NCBI RefSeq assembly: GCF_905147365.1
Contig: NC_056409.1
Coordinates: 4,531,001-4,595,000, forward strand
Reading direction: 5' to 3'
Length of the DNA: 64,000 nucleotides
DNA from: Aricia agestis
Taxonomy: Eukaryota; Arthropoda; Insecta; Lepidoptera; Lycaenidae
Made by a program: the position numbers and the translations under genes. The notes beneath the pieces were generated by a model. It was not told the origin of the DNA and ran no database searches. It saw nothing but the letters and a program-made list of their open reading frames with translations. Of the stretch, positions 1 to 11,612 are shown piece after piece (the first letter of the stretch is position 1; each line of letters starts with the position of its first letter).

Positions 1-190
1 AATGGATATGCAGCAGAGCATAAATAGCCGGTCAGTGTAATACAGATACAATACACTTTCTAGATGACCGACGCTCGTGCGTTTTCGTCGGCGTTTTTTG
101 CACGCGATAGATCAGTGGCTTAAGTACCTTTCATAGTGCCGAATGCTTTCAGAAGTGTGTCTTTGAAGATTGTTTGGTCAACGTATGTTC

Positions 191-226
191 AATCTACTTA
201 TCCTGTTTCAACAGGATAAGTAGATT
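191..226. repeat. 36-nt perfect palindrome
   Basis: AATCTACTTATCCTGTT, two spacer bases, then its exact inverse. No target duplication was found. Confidence 0.85.
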
Positions 227-451
227 TCAGTCTGGAAAAATGATTTTGTTAACTGTAATTCAGATTTTAGACAAGTAGGTATAGGCCATAGAAGCAGTGA
301 ATTTTTAAAAACGCATGGTAAGTGAAATGTGCTGAAAGAAGAAAGAGACATGATTTTAATTTTTAATAAACACTAACTTATGTATTGTAGTCTCTAAACG
401 TGACGTGATATTAAACTCTACATTCTGTGTCTCCACCTAGTAGGTAATCAT

Positions 452-495
452 CATAAAGTTAATATACCTATATACCTAGGTATATTAACTTTATG
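452..495. mobile_element. 44-bp mini-element: two TIRs with almost no interior, 8-bp target duplication
   Basis: CATAAAGTTAATATACCTA is followed within a few bases by its inverted copy ending TAGGTATATTAACTTTATG. The insertion is bracketed by GTAATCAT at 444-451 and 496-503. The terminal repeat is the same as that of the 296-bp element at 14094. Confidence 0.85.
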
Positions 496-764
496 GTAAT
501 CATCCACTTCTGACGTTTCTTTGTTTCTTTAACCTTTACCTAGTGCTTGAAATATACTTGTCTCCCTCGCACAATGTTCAGTATTATAAATGCATACATA
601 ATGCAGATGTAAGTTTGTATTCCGCATCAGCGCACTTGACGGGCATACATGCGATATACCGAGCGCGGTTCACACCATACGGTGAAGACTAATTAAAAAA
701 TGTACACTCAACGCCAATAACTTGTAAACATGTTACTCATACAATAAGCAATTTCTGAAGAACT

Positions 765-960
765 AGGGAGATCTCAACTCCGTTGCGCCTAAATTCGTTT
801 ATCGCGTGGGAACCGTACATTTTTCTGGGATAAAAAGTATCCTATGTCCTTTCACGCGACTCGAAGTATCTCCGTACTTAATTTTAGCAAAGACGGTTCA
901 GGGGTTGGGCGTGAGGAGGCAACAGACAGACAGACACACTTTCGCATTTATAATGTGAGT
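765..960 (+). mobile_element. non-LTR 3' tail fragment
   Basis: GTTGCGCCTAAATTCGTTTA, TATCCTATGTCCTTTCACG, a GACGGTTCAGGGGTT block and ACAGACAGACAGACACAC, followed by TTTATAATGTGAGTATGG, are the ordered landmarks of the lepidopteran tail family also present at 38.7 and 55.8 kb. Confidence 0.6.
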
Positions 961-1838
961 ATGGGTTTTGTTTCTACACTTATTTAATCTTTTCAGGTAC
1001 GTTTAAACGGCGAATCGAGGCTTAAACCTTTAACCTGCATACTTTAAATTTTTTTATGAAATTCTCTATCGGTATTTTGATTTTAACTTAGTATAGGGAA
1101 AGTTTATGAAAAATCGACTAATCACAATTATTTCAGCGATATCATTTAGCCCCTTTCATCCACGGCGCACGCCTTTTTACTATTTAGTTAAGAAGTATTA
1201 TCGGTATTAAAACTCACTAGCTAATACCACTTTCAATTTAAATATTATTTTACAAACAGTAAAAGACAGGATTAGGGGTTTTAAGAAACCTCTTCAAATT
1301 CAACTCATTGTTTTTGGCTACTGCCTTTTGTCTGTTCATAGGAAAAGACAAGCCGATAATCTGTACACAAAAGCAACAATGGAAGCAAAACCGCACAAAT
1401 TATTTACTTAATTACTTATTGTTGTTTGAAATTAGTCATTTAAGTGTGTATTGTAATAAACTGCGGGATTTTGCTTCGATAGATTAAGGCGACGCCTTGA
1501 TAATTTGGCTGTAGCGATATCGATTTTTCTCAGCAATGGCTAAAGCTAAGAAATTAAAGTATTCATCATGTCTTTGTCTTTGAATTACCCATAGCATAAC
1601 ACGATTGGTCAACTTTTATAACACAGAATAATCAATCAAAAAGACCACTGTAAAAAAAGGAATTCCTATTTTGCCAACAGAGGAGAGTGATTTAAGCTTC
1701 CAAAATTTGTACATAGATTGGTTCAAGCATACACTTTAATTTGCCCATAGCTTATATTATGAAATGTATTTAAGGTTTTTAAATTACGCGACAAAAACCA
1801 TTTTGTCGCTTACACCCTTTCCATTTTTCGCTGTTCCA

Positions 1839-1892
1839 TTGCTTGTTTTTAAATATGAGAGGCCGGGCCGGCCTCTCATAGAAAACAAGCAA
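1839..1892. repeat. 54-nt hairpin with GC core
   Basis: TTGCTTGTTTT and AAAACAAGCAA enclose TATGAGAGGCCGG/CCGGCCTCTCATA. One small asymmetric bulge (TAAA). Confidence 0.8.
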
Positions 1893-2025
1893 TCTAAAAC
1901 GTATCCGACACGGTTTTTTACTTTAATGCGGCGTTACCTTAAATGGTTCGGACGAAACAGCAGAAAATCGAGCTCGCTAGTGTTCCTCTCGGCTTACAAA
2001 ATTTTAGTAACCTCATCTTTAAGTT

Positions 2026-2850
2026 AAAAAGTAAGACACCATTTGTGCAGAAATAGAGGTGTTTCAAATGTCATGAATCATAATAAATGCAAAAATTCAC
2101 CCCGGTTTGCTCAAATCGGGGAAATATTAGAGTTTCATTCACGTTATAAGATTTGTTAGCTACCTATGATTATCAAATCAAACCATAGCGACTCAAGTGG
2201 TTATAAGTTATTTTGGCGTAGATTATTCTTTAAGAAATGGTTAACGATTTCTCCTGCTAACTGTACAATATTAAAATGTATTGGGTCATCGCACCAAATC
2301 CTCTTTATTACTTCTCGAGCTACTGTTTTGCGTCTGATCGATACTAATGATAGTTTTTGCTGTATTTGTTTTATTGTCTTTTATTGGAACACTGGTCTAT
2401 CTTGTTTTGTTGTTTTAATAACTTTTAATGATTGATGGTTTCGGGACAACTTTATTTGGGTACGTGTGAATTAAAAAAACATATTAGTGATTATTTTAAG
2501 TAAGCTTAAAACGCTTGCGGTATGTACCGTCGAGGAAATTGATTAATTTCCAGTTGGCAGACCAACGTCACTTGATTGGAATTCGGATCATATCGATTCA
2601 ATGTTACAATGTAATCTGTCGGCTGGGTTTGACGTTTGACCAAATTACGTGGGTCCCTCATCTGTATATGAATCAACTTCTCTGATCGTACATTCGGCAT
2701 TCCGTACATTTATCCTTCTTACTTTAATTGAAATACTTATTATGACCATTTACCATGTGGCCGTATTGATACCTTAACATACATTTTAATAATATTAAAT
2801 ATCTTGCTATCTTTCTTTCTAATATAATAATTATAATTAATCTGAAACCT
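2026..2850. repeat. tandem 0.8-kb duplication, copy A
   Basis: The 825-bp unit starts AAAAAGTAAGACACCATTTG and is followed immediately by a second copy at 2851. The copies are nearly identical, with a handful of substitutions. Copy A carries a small insertion, TCTGTCGGCTGGGTTTGAC, absent from copy B. The unit encodes matching short frames on both strands (89 codons +, 67 codons -) with no domain I recognise. Confidence 0.9.
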
Positions 2851-3659
2851 AAAAAGTAAGACACCATTTGTGCAGAAATAGAGGTGTTTCAAATGTCATG
2901 AATCATAATAAATGCAAAAATTCACCCCGGTTTGCTCAAATCGGGGAAATATTAGAGTTTCATTCACGTTATAAGATTTGTTAGCTACCTATGTTTATCA
3001 AATCAAACCATAGCGACTCAAGTGGTTATAAGTTATTTTGGCGTGGATTATTCTTTAAGAAATGGTTAACGATTTCTCCTGCTAACTGTACAATATTAAA
3101 ATGTATTGGGTCATCGCACCAAATCCTCTTTATTACTTCTCGAGCTACTGTTTTGCGTCTGATCGATACTAATGATAGTTTTTGCTGTATTTGTTTTATT
3201 GTCTTTTATTGGAACACTGGTCTAACTTGTTTTGTTGTTTTAATAACTTTTAATGATTGATGGTTTCGGGACAACTTTATTTGGGTACGTGTGAATTAAA
3301 AAAACATAGTGATTATTTTAAGTAAGCTTAAAACGCTTGCGGTATGTACCGTCGAGGAAATTGATTAATTTCCAGTTGGCAGACCAACGTCACTTGATTG
3401 GAATTCGGATCATATCGATTCAATGATACAATGTATTGACGTAACGCGACCAAATTACGTGGGTCCCTCATCTGTATATGAATCAACTTCTCTGATCGTA
3501 CATTCGGCATTCCGTACATTTATCCTTCTTACTTTAATTGAAATACTTATTATGACCATTTACCATGTGGCCGTATTGATACCTTAACATACATTTTAAT
3601 AATATTAAATATCTTGCTATCTTTCTCTCTAATATAATAATTATAATTAATCTAAAACC
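2851..3659. repeat. tandem 0.8-kb duplication, copy B
   Basis: The copy starts at AAAAAGTAAGACACCATTTG (2851) and ends near TCTAAAACCA (3659), against TCTGAAACCT at the end of copy A. It is about 15 bp shorter, mainly because of one internal indel at about 3434. High identity points to a recent event. Confidence 0.9.
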
Positions 3660-3784
3660 AAATACAGTACAATCAAAATAATTATCTGCAGACGCCGCAA
3701 ACTATATTATGCATAATGCAATATGTCCTGCGCGGTCCTCTGCACTCCTCGTCATCAACTGGTAAAGTATCTACAGACATTTTG

Positions 3785-3962
3785 ACCAAGTATGTACCAT
3801 CGAAGAAATTAATTCACAGGCAGTTGACGGACCAACGTCATTTGGTCGAGATGAGTCAATTCAATATTAGTCGTGATTAGTCAGTTGGGTTTGGCAAAAC
3901 CCGACTAAACTACGTAGGTCCGCCATCTGCCTATGGATCAATTTCTCTGATAGTACTTGTAG
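3785..3962. repeat. diverged third copy of the minus-strand-ORF portion of the tandem unit
   Basis: TATGTACCATCGAAGAAATT, TTGACGGACCAACGTCATTT and CTACGTAGGTCCGCCATCTG align in order with 2521-2690 and 3341-3500 at clearly lower identity. The repeat family therefore predates the recent tandem duplication. On the minus strand the frame SEKLIH-Q-D-R-LV is partly kept. Confidence 0.7.
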
Positions 3963-3983
3963 TATATCAATCAACAAACGTGG

Positions 3984-4321
3984 GAGAGCCATGCTTCGGC
4001 ACGAATGGGGCGGCTCGACCGGATAAATACCACGCTCTCACAGAAAACCGGCGTGAAACAGCGCTTGCGCTGTGTTTCGCCGAGTGAGTGAGTTCACCGG
4101 AGGCCCAATCCCCTAACCCCTACCCTATTCCCTTCCCTACCCTCAACTATTCCCTTCCCTTTCCTTCCCTACCCTCCCCTATTACCCTATTCCCTCTTAA
4201 AAGGCCGGCAACGCACTTGCAGCTCTTCTGATGCTGCGAGTGTCCATGGGCGACGGAAGTTGCTTTCCATCAGGTGACCCGTTTGCTCGTTTGCCCCCTT
4301 ATTTCATTAAAAAAAAAAAAA
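3984..4321 (+). mobile_element. lepidopteran SINE-like retroposon, copy 1 (Metulj/HaSE-like)
   Basis: The copy starts GAGAGCCATGCTTCGGCACG and contains the conserved GAAACAGCGCTTGCGCTGTG hairpin. A pyrimidine-rich CCCTACCCTATTCCCTTCCC spacer follows, then GGCCGGCAACGCACTTGCAG and ATCAGGTGACCCGTTTGCTC, ending TTATTTCATTAAAA plus poly(A). The family name is from memory; the repeat identity is clear from the other copies in the window. Confidence 0.88.
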
Positions 4322-4674
4322 CTTAACCCGACCAACGAGTTTTGATACTTTTATGAATAGGATTCGCGTCCCACCATTAATCACGACAAGACGATTACCG
4401 GCGCAGGCGCACCCCGCTGCCTGCCGCTGCCGCACCCCGCTGCCTGCCGCTGCCGGACAGAGGTCAACTCCTATTCAATTCGTTTCGCCCTGACAACTAT
4501 CAAAAATTAAATTTCATCTCATACAGCTTTATTTACATCTGTAATTATCACAGCTGGAAGTGCTGGAAATAAGGAGCTGGTGAGTATAACATTATTATCA
4601 TCATCATCATAATCGTTATCTTTATTGGAGATGTCTCGGACTCTATAAACAGGAATACACAATATTATAGTACT

Positions 4675-5600
4675 ACTAAATGTCCCGCGCGGCTTCGTCC
4701 GCGTAAATTAGGAATTTTACAGAAACCATAGATTTTCCCATAAAAAATATTTCCCCCGTTTTTCCCACATTTTCCTGAGTTTCTTCGGTCGTATTAGTTT
4801 TAGCGTGATAATATAATATAGCCTATAGTCTTACTCGATAAATGATCTATCTAACACTGAGATAGGTTTTTAAATCGGACCTGTAGTTCCTGAGATTGAC
4901 GCGTTCAAGCAAACATACTCTTCAGGTTTATAATATTAGGTAGGTATAGATTTTTTTTAATTATCGCTTGACAAACTCGAGTCTCGATCTAAAAGACTAT
5001 GAAATGGTATAATATGGTAGTGATGATGATGGTGATGATGATGAATGTAATTTGCATAGTAGCATATGCTTTCTGTTCTTAAAACAACGCCGAAACTCCC
5101 AAACTTGTATCTATAAAGATTCAGGAGTTCTCTCAGCACCTTCCGAACCACGGTATACCAGGTATATCTCGGTGCAAAATCTTACTTGTTGATAGCATTT
5201 GCTTAGAATACTTCTCACGAAACCGAAGTCACCACATGTTTCCCTATAAGTTTTGAGGAGTTCCCTCGATTTCATATGGATCCTTCATTAGATCACCACT
5301 TTTGTGAATATAATACCAAATATACCAAAAGAAAAATTTTGAAAATCGGTTAACAAATGGCGGAGTAATCGTTGAATATAAGAAAACGAACATAACGCCT
5401 CCCTCATTTTGAAAGTCGGTTAAAATTGTAGCCTATGTGTTATTCTGATGTATATGCTATATTATTGTAAAGTTTCATTAAAATCCGTTCAGTAGTTTTT
5501 GCGTGAAAGAGTAACAAACATCCATACATCCACACATACACACATCCACACATCCATACATCCAAACAAACTTTCGCCTTTATAATATTAGTAGGAAGTA
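4675..5600 (+). mobile_element. 0.9-kb non-LTR-like repeat, copy A
   Basis: The copy starts TGTCCCGCGCGGCTTCGTCC, a common lepidopteran non-LTR/SINE tail signature. It contains a (GAT)n stretch near 5018-5043 and ends in a CATCCATACATCCACACATA repeat, then CTTTCGCCTTTATAATATTA. A minus-strand frame of about 64 codons is shared with copy B and has no known domain. Confidence 0.75.
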
Positions 5601-6436
5601 GGATAAAGTACTGACTTATTAAATAATGTAAAATAGAAATAACAACCGAAAATAATCGGAACTCTAATGAATGATGATACCACCTCTTATAGAAAGATGT
5701 TGGGCAAGCGTTAGCGCGATGTAAGAGACGCATAGCGCCATCTAGTATGAATTTTTGGAACTAACTTGATTTGAACAAATTTTCGTATTTTCACCCCCTT
5801 ACAACCGCTTTTTCCTATATAATATATAGGAAAAAAGGGTTGAGATATAATAATTAGGTATGTTTGTTACAATGAAGATAAAAAATAATCTTTAAAATAA
5901 TTCGAGTTAAGGCCGACATAAGTAGTCGGATTTATAATTTTGAAAGAAACAAAACATGGTACTTAACAAAACATAACACTAATTAATATATTATAAAAAT
6001 TATCTATTTCCGACTAGTTTATTTGTAATTAAATTATTCATCTATATTATCATAATATTCATCTAAACATACTTTTCCTTGAAGTTTTAGGGGCAAGAAG
6101 CAAAGAGAAAGAAATTCAGAAAGAAGATTAATATAATGTCATTTCTTTGTAAAGATTTAAAAGTTTTTAATACCACTTTAGGTACTCGAGAGGATATTTT
6201 AAGTATGTTATTGTTTTGTTTATAAACTACCTGTTATTTTATTTGGATAATCCTCTTCTGTAATTTGCTAAGCTGTGGTCCGTTACCTTAGGTTAGTTTG
6301 GCTGTTTCTGTAAACTCCTTTTATAGTTCTACGATTAAAAACATACGAAAGCTGCTAATGACAATTAGGTAATTTATAATAATGCAGTTCGAGCTTAAAG
6401 CTGTTATGAGGGGGCTTTACCGATTCAATTTTACAT
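5600..6436. other. gap without a supported gene
   Basis: AT-rich DNA. Apart from the TTTTTCCTATATAATATATA palindrome near 5809-5836 nothing stands out. Confidence 0.5.
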
Positions 6437-6764
6437 GGTAGAGCCATGCTTCGGCACGAATGGGCCGGCTCAACCAGGGAAATACCACGGTCTCACAGAA
6501 AACCGGCGTGAAACAGCGCTTGCGCTGTGTTTCGCCGAGTGAGTGAGTTTACCAGAGGCTGAATCCCCTACCCTATTCACTTCCCTAGTCCCTATCCTTC
6601 TCTATTCCCTTCCTTACCCTCCCTTATTAAAACGCCGGCAACGCACCTGCGGCTCTTCTGATGTTGCGAGTGTCCATGGGCGACGTAAGTTGCTTTCCAT
6701 CAGGTGACCCGTTTGCATGAAATAAGGGGGCAATCGAGTTGCCCCCTTATTTCATAAAAAAAAA
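6437..6764 (+). mobile_element. lepidopteran SINE-like retroposon, copy 2, with inverted 3'-end duplication
   Basis: It has the same head (GTAGAGCCATGCTTCGG), palindrome, pyrimidine spacer and 3' domain as copy 1, and ends in A9. Instead of the usual GTTTGCTCGTTTGCCCCC it has a perfect 17-bp palindrome made from the family's own 3' end (6717-6755). Confidence 0.88.
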
Positions 6765-7562
6765 CCAACATGGAGATATTGAGACCTCAAGGGCGATTCA
6801 AAATACTCATTTTTTACCGATAGAATGCTCCTACAAGTTATTGTAAGCATAATATAATATTGTGAAGATGAATTTTATATAACCAACGATCATAAGCTCC
6901 TAATCTTTTCATAATAATCTATTCCACAAATGCTTAAGGCCTGACGCTCACCACAAAGTTTTTTGCCCGTCTCAGTGATTTTAAATTAACTTTTGGCCAG
7001 TAAGTTCTAACAATGAGGAGTTAATACGGCGTGTATTGTTGCTACCGAGTTCTACTGTCTACTGGTGTCTACTGGGCGGTCCACAGAAAAAACAGCGGTT
7101 ATGACATACTGTTTGGAGCTATTGACATGCTTTTGAAATGTGAAGATCAGCAGCTAGGGATTTTATAGAAAAAAAGAGAACATAATATTAGTTATGAGCT
7201 GAATAAATAAGATAAGGATGAAAATATGACAATTTAATCATTAGCTATCATACAATCCGCTTTGAAGAAGTTACTAGGCTATTAGTGTACTGTTTGGCAA
7301 AATTCAGCAACTATAAGCTCCTCTCTCGAATATCGCACGTTTTGAACTTAAAGCTTTTGATGTGACGCACTGTAGTCTGTAAACCTAACTCCCGAGTCAG
7401 AGACATATTTTAATGATGATTAAACTTCAATTTAATGAAGATATTTCAAAATCTTAATTTTAAAGTTATCTAATAGTGCGGCAGTAGGTAGTTAGAGAAC
7501 AAAATACCCCTCCTACCCCTATAATAAAAATCAAAGCCTCTGGTAAACTCGCATAATATAAA

Positions 7563-8205
7563 CGACTAGCTGTTGCCCGCGACTTCATCCGCGTTAACAT
7601 AGTATAATAACAAAGATGGATAGTTTTCTCATTTTTGTTTTTGTGGTTCCTTATACAAAGGGTAAAAAACGGACCCTATTTAAGCAAACGTCAAACGCAA
7701 ACGTCAATAAACTTTCATGTTTCTAACTCAAGAAATGACGGACTTTCATTGAAACTTTTTACCCCAATTTCACCCCCTTGGGGGTAGAATTACCAGAAAC
7801 ACTTAAATACGTATCCATTCATTTTTAATCAGTAGTACAAAAATAAAGTTTCATGTTTCTAACTCAAGAAATGACGGACTTTCATTCAAACTTTCAACTC
7901 CAATTTCACCCCCTTGGGGGTAGAATTTCTAAAAACGCTTAAAAACCTATCCATTAATTTTTAATCAGTAACCCAAAAATATAGTTTCATGTTTCTAACT
8001 CAAGAAATGACGGACTTTCATTAAAACTTTCAACCCTTATTTCACCCCCTTCGGGGTAAAATTTTCAATATTCCTTCCTTAGTGGGTGTCTACTTAATAA
8101 AACAACCCTACTCACCAAATTTCGTGGCTGTAACTTTACAGTTTTTGCTCAGCGATGATGAATCAGTCAGTCAGTCAGTCAGGACATGTAATTTTATAAG
8201 TATAC
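7563..8205 (+). mobile_element. non-LTR-like tail with internal tandem repeats
   Basis: The element starts CTAGCTGTTGCCCGCGACTT and ends in a CAGTCAGTCAGTCAGTCAGG microsatellite. The centre holds three imperfect units of about 135 bp (about 7708, 7847 and 7981). Each contains TTTCATGTTTCTAACTCAAG, AAATGACGGACTTTCATT and CACCCCCTTGGGGGTAGAAT. Confidence 0.7.
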
Positions 8206-9005
8206 TAGATGTCCCGCGCGGCTTCGCCCGCGTAAATTAGAAATTTTACAGAATCCGTAGCTACATTTTCCCATAAAAAATATTTCCCCCGTTTTTCCCA
8301 CATTTTCCTGAGTTTCTTCTGTCGTATTAGTCTTAGAGTAATAATATAATATAACCTTCTCGATAAATGATGAGTCTTACTCGATAAATGATCTATCTAA
8401 CACTGAGATAAGTTTTTAAATCGGACCTGTAGTTTCTGAGATTGACGCGTTCAAGCAAACATACTCTTCAGGTTTATAATATTAGGTAGATATAGATTTT
8501 TTTTAATTATCGCTTGACAAACTCGAGTCTCGATCTAAAAGACTATGAAATGGTATAATATGGTAGTGATGATGATGATGATGATGATGAAGAATGTAAT
8601 TTGCATAGTAGCATATGCTTTCTGTTCTTAAAACAACGCCGAAACTCCCAAACTTGTATCTATAAAGAATCAGGAATTCTCTCAGCACCTTCCGAACCAC
8701 GGTATACCAGGTATATCTCGGTGCAAAATCTTACTTGTTGGTAGCATATGCTTAGAATACTTCTCACGAAACCGAAGTCACCATATGTTTCCCTATAAGT
8801 TTTGAGGAGTTCCCTCGATTACTTATGGATCCTTCATCAGATCACCACTTTTCTGAATATAATACCAAATTGGGATGATAGCCTATATACCAAAAGAAAA
8901 ATTTTGAAAATCGGTTAACAAACGGCGGAGTAATCGTTGAATATAAGAAAACGAACATAACACCTCCCCCATTTTGAAAGTCGGTTAAAATTGTAGCCTA
9001 TGTGT
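8205..9005 (+). mobile_element. 0.9-kb non-LTR-like repeat, copy B
   Basis: It aligns with 4675-5425 over its length with small indels (an extra CTCGATAAATGATGAGTCTTA around 8362, and a different GAT count). It stops matching after AATTGTAGCCTATGTGTTAT. It lies directly downstream of a related tail at 7563-8205. Confidence 0.75.
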
Positions 9006-9350
9006 TATTTATTTAATATTTTAATCAGCACATGAATTGAATAACAAATTTTTTTTCAAATTAATCGTAGCACCATCTGTCAGGACAAACTAAAATTGAA
9101 ATAGAATAATATTGAATGCGATGATAGCGCCGTCCGCCGGATCTAATGTAAAACATTCCAAAATCAACAACTCCTTATAAATAAGAAATTAATTGAAAAA
9201 ACATTTTCCAGTAGACCAAACTGTAAATCTAAACCATTCTCAAATCTCCACGAACACACACAAAAAATTTCATCAAAATTGGTCCAGTCGTTTAGGAGGA
9301 GTTCAGTCACATACACACGCACACAAGAAATATATATATTAAGATAGATA
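9006..9350 (+). mobile_element. non-LTR 3' tail fragment
   Basis: TTTCATCAAAATTGGTCCAG, then TCGTTTAGGAGGAGTTCAG, a CACACGCACACAAG stretch and TATATATATTAAGATAGATA are the usual 3' end of insect RTE-like elements. No reverse-transcriptase frame remains. Confidence 0.6.
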
Positions 9351-9938
9351 GATAGGTATTAGATATGCTACGTATGTATGTATGTCATGTAATTATAACG
9401 GTCGAGCTGGGCGTCAGTCGTCCCATTAGGTAAGTGGTCCGCCACGCTCGAGCGGCGCGCGCGCCGAGGTGACAATGTCTCTATTGTCTACGGTTCCTAA
9501 ACTTTACATTGCTTAAACGCTACTTAAATTAATGATGGTGAAATTAAGTAGAACCTCTCAACTTTCATAGGAGAGTGATCTTTGCGTCGTTGTTGTCAGT
9601 ATTGTTCAATGTGTTGTCGCAAAGCATGAAGGGACAGCGCAAAACTTTCGTAAGTTCGATTTTCGTCACTTGTTGTGTGATTGTAGATGAAAACAGGCAG
9701 CGGACATAATTATAATTTATAAGTTATACTCGATTAATGATCATGATTTACTTACATTATTTACAGCACTAGCATAATAAGCTTTAAAATCTTCGTTTCT
9801 CTACGGAATTGAAATTATGATAAAAATATACAATATAACCTCCTCCTTTTTGGAAGTCGGTTAATTTATGGTTTTTCGCTTAGATAAATGATTGGTCTCG
9901 CGCGTTTTTTCTAAGGTTGTTCGCTATTATACAATATA

Positions 9939-9972
9939 GCGGCCCTGTTGATACATGTATCAACATGGCCGC
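9939..9972. repeat. 34-nt palindrome
   Basis: GCGGCCCTGTTGATACATG is mirrored to ACATGGCCGC with one mismatched pair. It lies next to a CpG-rich block (10000-10200) open in several frames on both strands. Confidence 0.75.
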
Positions 9973-10328
9973 CATACCTAGATGTTAATCCTGTTAATCC
10001 TTTTTGCGAATCCTCCGACGTCTGACAAGTCGGTATAATGTCGGACACGAGTCATCCATTATATCAAAAGTTCCGAATTGTCGGCCGTTGGATGTCGCGA
10101 TAACGATTATCGTCCGATTACGGGACGTCCGCGGTCCGACACCTCGCCGGCTGAACGACCATCCATCATGTTCGATACATCGTCGATGGTGCTCAAACTT
10201 TATAAAAAATTTGCGAGTAATCAATTAATATTTTTAGTATTTTTTCTCATTGCTTTTATTATTCTATTGCATAATTTAACCACGAAGTAAGCCAAAATAA
10301 TTAATTAATTCAAGAAATAGTACTTATA

Positions 10329-10567
10329 CAGTGTGTAACAAAAATAAGTGATAATACTTTAGGGTGTGTACGTGTTCCTTGTAGAGAGTTCACTGTGAAA
10401 GTAGCAGCGCTGAAAGACGATTTTTTTTTCTCTTTTGTTTGGGAAAGGGCCCGAGCGTCACGAGTTTCCCCATACAAAAGTAAAAAAAATTGGTCTTTCA
10501 GCGCTGCTACTTTCACAGTGAACTCTCTACAAGGAACAATATTATCACTTATTTTGGTTACACCCTG
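10329..10567. mobile_element. hairpin MITE (TA target), copy 1
   Basis: The ends CAGTGTGTAACAAAA and TTTTGGTTACACCCTG are flanked by TA. The arms carry GTTCACTGTGAAAGTAGCAG and CGCTGAAAGACGA and their inverses, so nearly the whole element folds on itself. A 23-bp block (AATACTTTAGGGTGTGTACG and adjoining bases) has no partner in the right arm. Confidence 0.88.
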
Positions 10568-10810
10568 TATATGCACCATTAACATGTGTTTCAACTTTCA
10601 TTGTTACAGTAAGTATATTTATTAATATTGCACGAATCTTTGCACACTGAAACCCCAGTTACGATTCGATGCATATTATCAATTATGTGAGAGCGTTAGC
10701 ACTTTAGCACTTTTTAAAGTGAGACCGCACTTGGCGACTATGTAATAATTGTATGAGCGAAACCGCATCATGATTCATGCAGCTACCAGACACGGCACTG
10801 CAGCAGGCTC

Positions 10811-10943
10811 AGCATGGCCACCTTAGAAAGGTTTATTCTTATGGTAAAGTGACAAATTGATGGATGAACAAATGAAATCTGTCAGTTTGTCCGCAAAAAC
10901 TGTCAGCGTTTCTATTCTTTCGCATTTCTGCTGTGGCCATGCT
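10811..10943. mobile_element. probable small MITE with 11-bp TIRs
   Basis: AGCATGGCCAC at 10811 is inverted as GTGGCCATGCT at 10933. A, T and CTGTCAG-rich sequence lies between. No clear target duplication was found. Confidence 0.45.
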
Positions 10944-11059
10944 ATGGAAAGTGAAGTGTCGTGTCGTTTCGTTGCAGTGTAGTTACTACTTACAAGTTAC
11001 CTACAATTGCGGTAAAACTTTTATATCTATAATCTAAGACAAAAATAAGTCTGCGACAA

Positions 11060-11225
11060 AAGTTTGAGATGCACTGGGTCTGTGGGCGGTCGCGCGACAA
11101 CGTCGTCGCGGCTAATTATCGCTAGGCCGCTACACGGCGATTATTCCGAGTAATTACGTCGACCTCACCGCCGCCCGCGACTCGCGACACATTGTCTCCA
11201 GTTTGAGCCTTATTATTAGATAATT
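11060..11225. promoter_or_regulatory. candidate conserved noncoding element with homeodomain-type sites
   Basis: CpG-rich DNA contains CTAATTATCG and GTAATTACG, both TAATT(A)-type homeodomain cores, within 50 bp of one another. It has no repeat signature and no coding frame. It sits far upstream of toy; a role as a regulatory element is inference. Confidence 0.22.
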
Positions 11226-11477
11226 CCCGTATCTTTATTCACGTTATTCATTTATTTAAACAACTAACTTTATTCGGGAACTATAACGAAGGCGAGAAGT
11301 AGATCCCAGCTAAAAGCAAGACCGCCCGCTAATAGATATAATAATTATGTAAACGGTCGCTCTTTTACTGCCAACATTGGGTATATTAGCCTTATTAGAG
11401 CAAAACATAATGATATTATGTACAATTAAACATAACCGAGTCCCTGAAGCCGAAACCGGTTAGGTAGATTATTATTA

Positions 11478-11612
11478 TTATTGTTTATTCGGGAACTATA
11501 CATTTTGGCCCAGAATCTAATATCTGTCGTAAATATGTCCTTTCATAGGACCCGAAGGATCTCCACGCCAAACATCGTAAGATAAGCTCACTTTTGCATT
11601 TATAATATTTGT
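11478..11612 (+). mobile_element. degenerate non-LTR tail fragment
   Basis: TATGTCCTTTCATAGGACCC, CGAAGGATCTCCACGCC and TTTGCATTTATAATATTTG keep the order of the tail family but are heavily diverged. Confidence 0.4.

Noticed and set aside
1764..5733. Short open frames (for example 2166-2435, 2991-3260, 5440-5733)
   Set aside because: They lie inside repeats, lack recognisable domains and recur because the repeats are duplicated.
9400..9480. Similarity between 9398-9450 and 57722-57770 (AACGGTCGA..TGGGCGT)
   Set aside because: Only about 15 bases agree and no extended alignment or inverted end follows, so it is probably coincidence.
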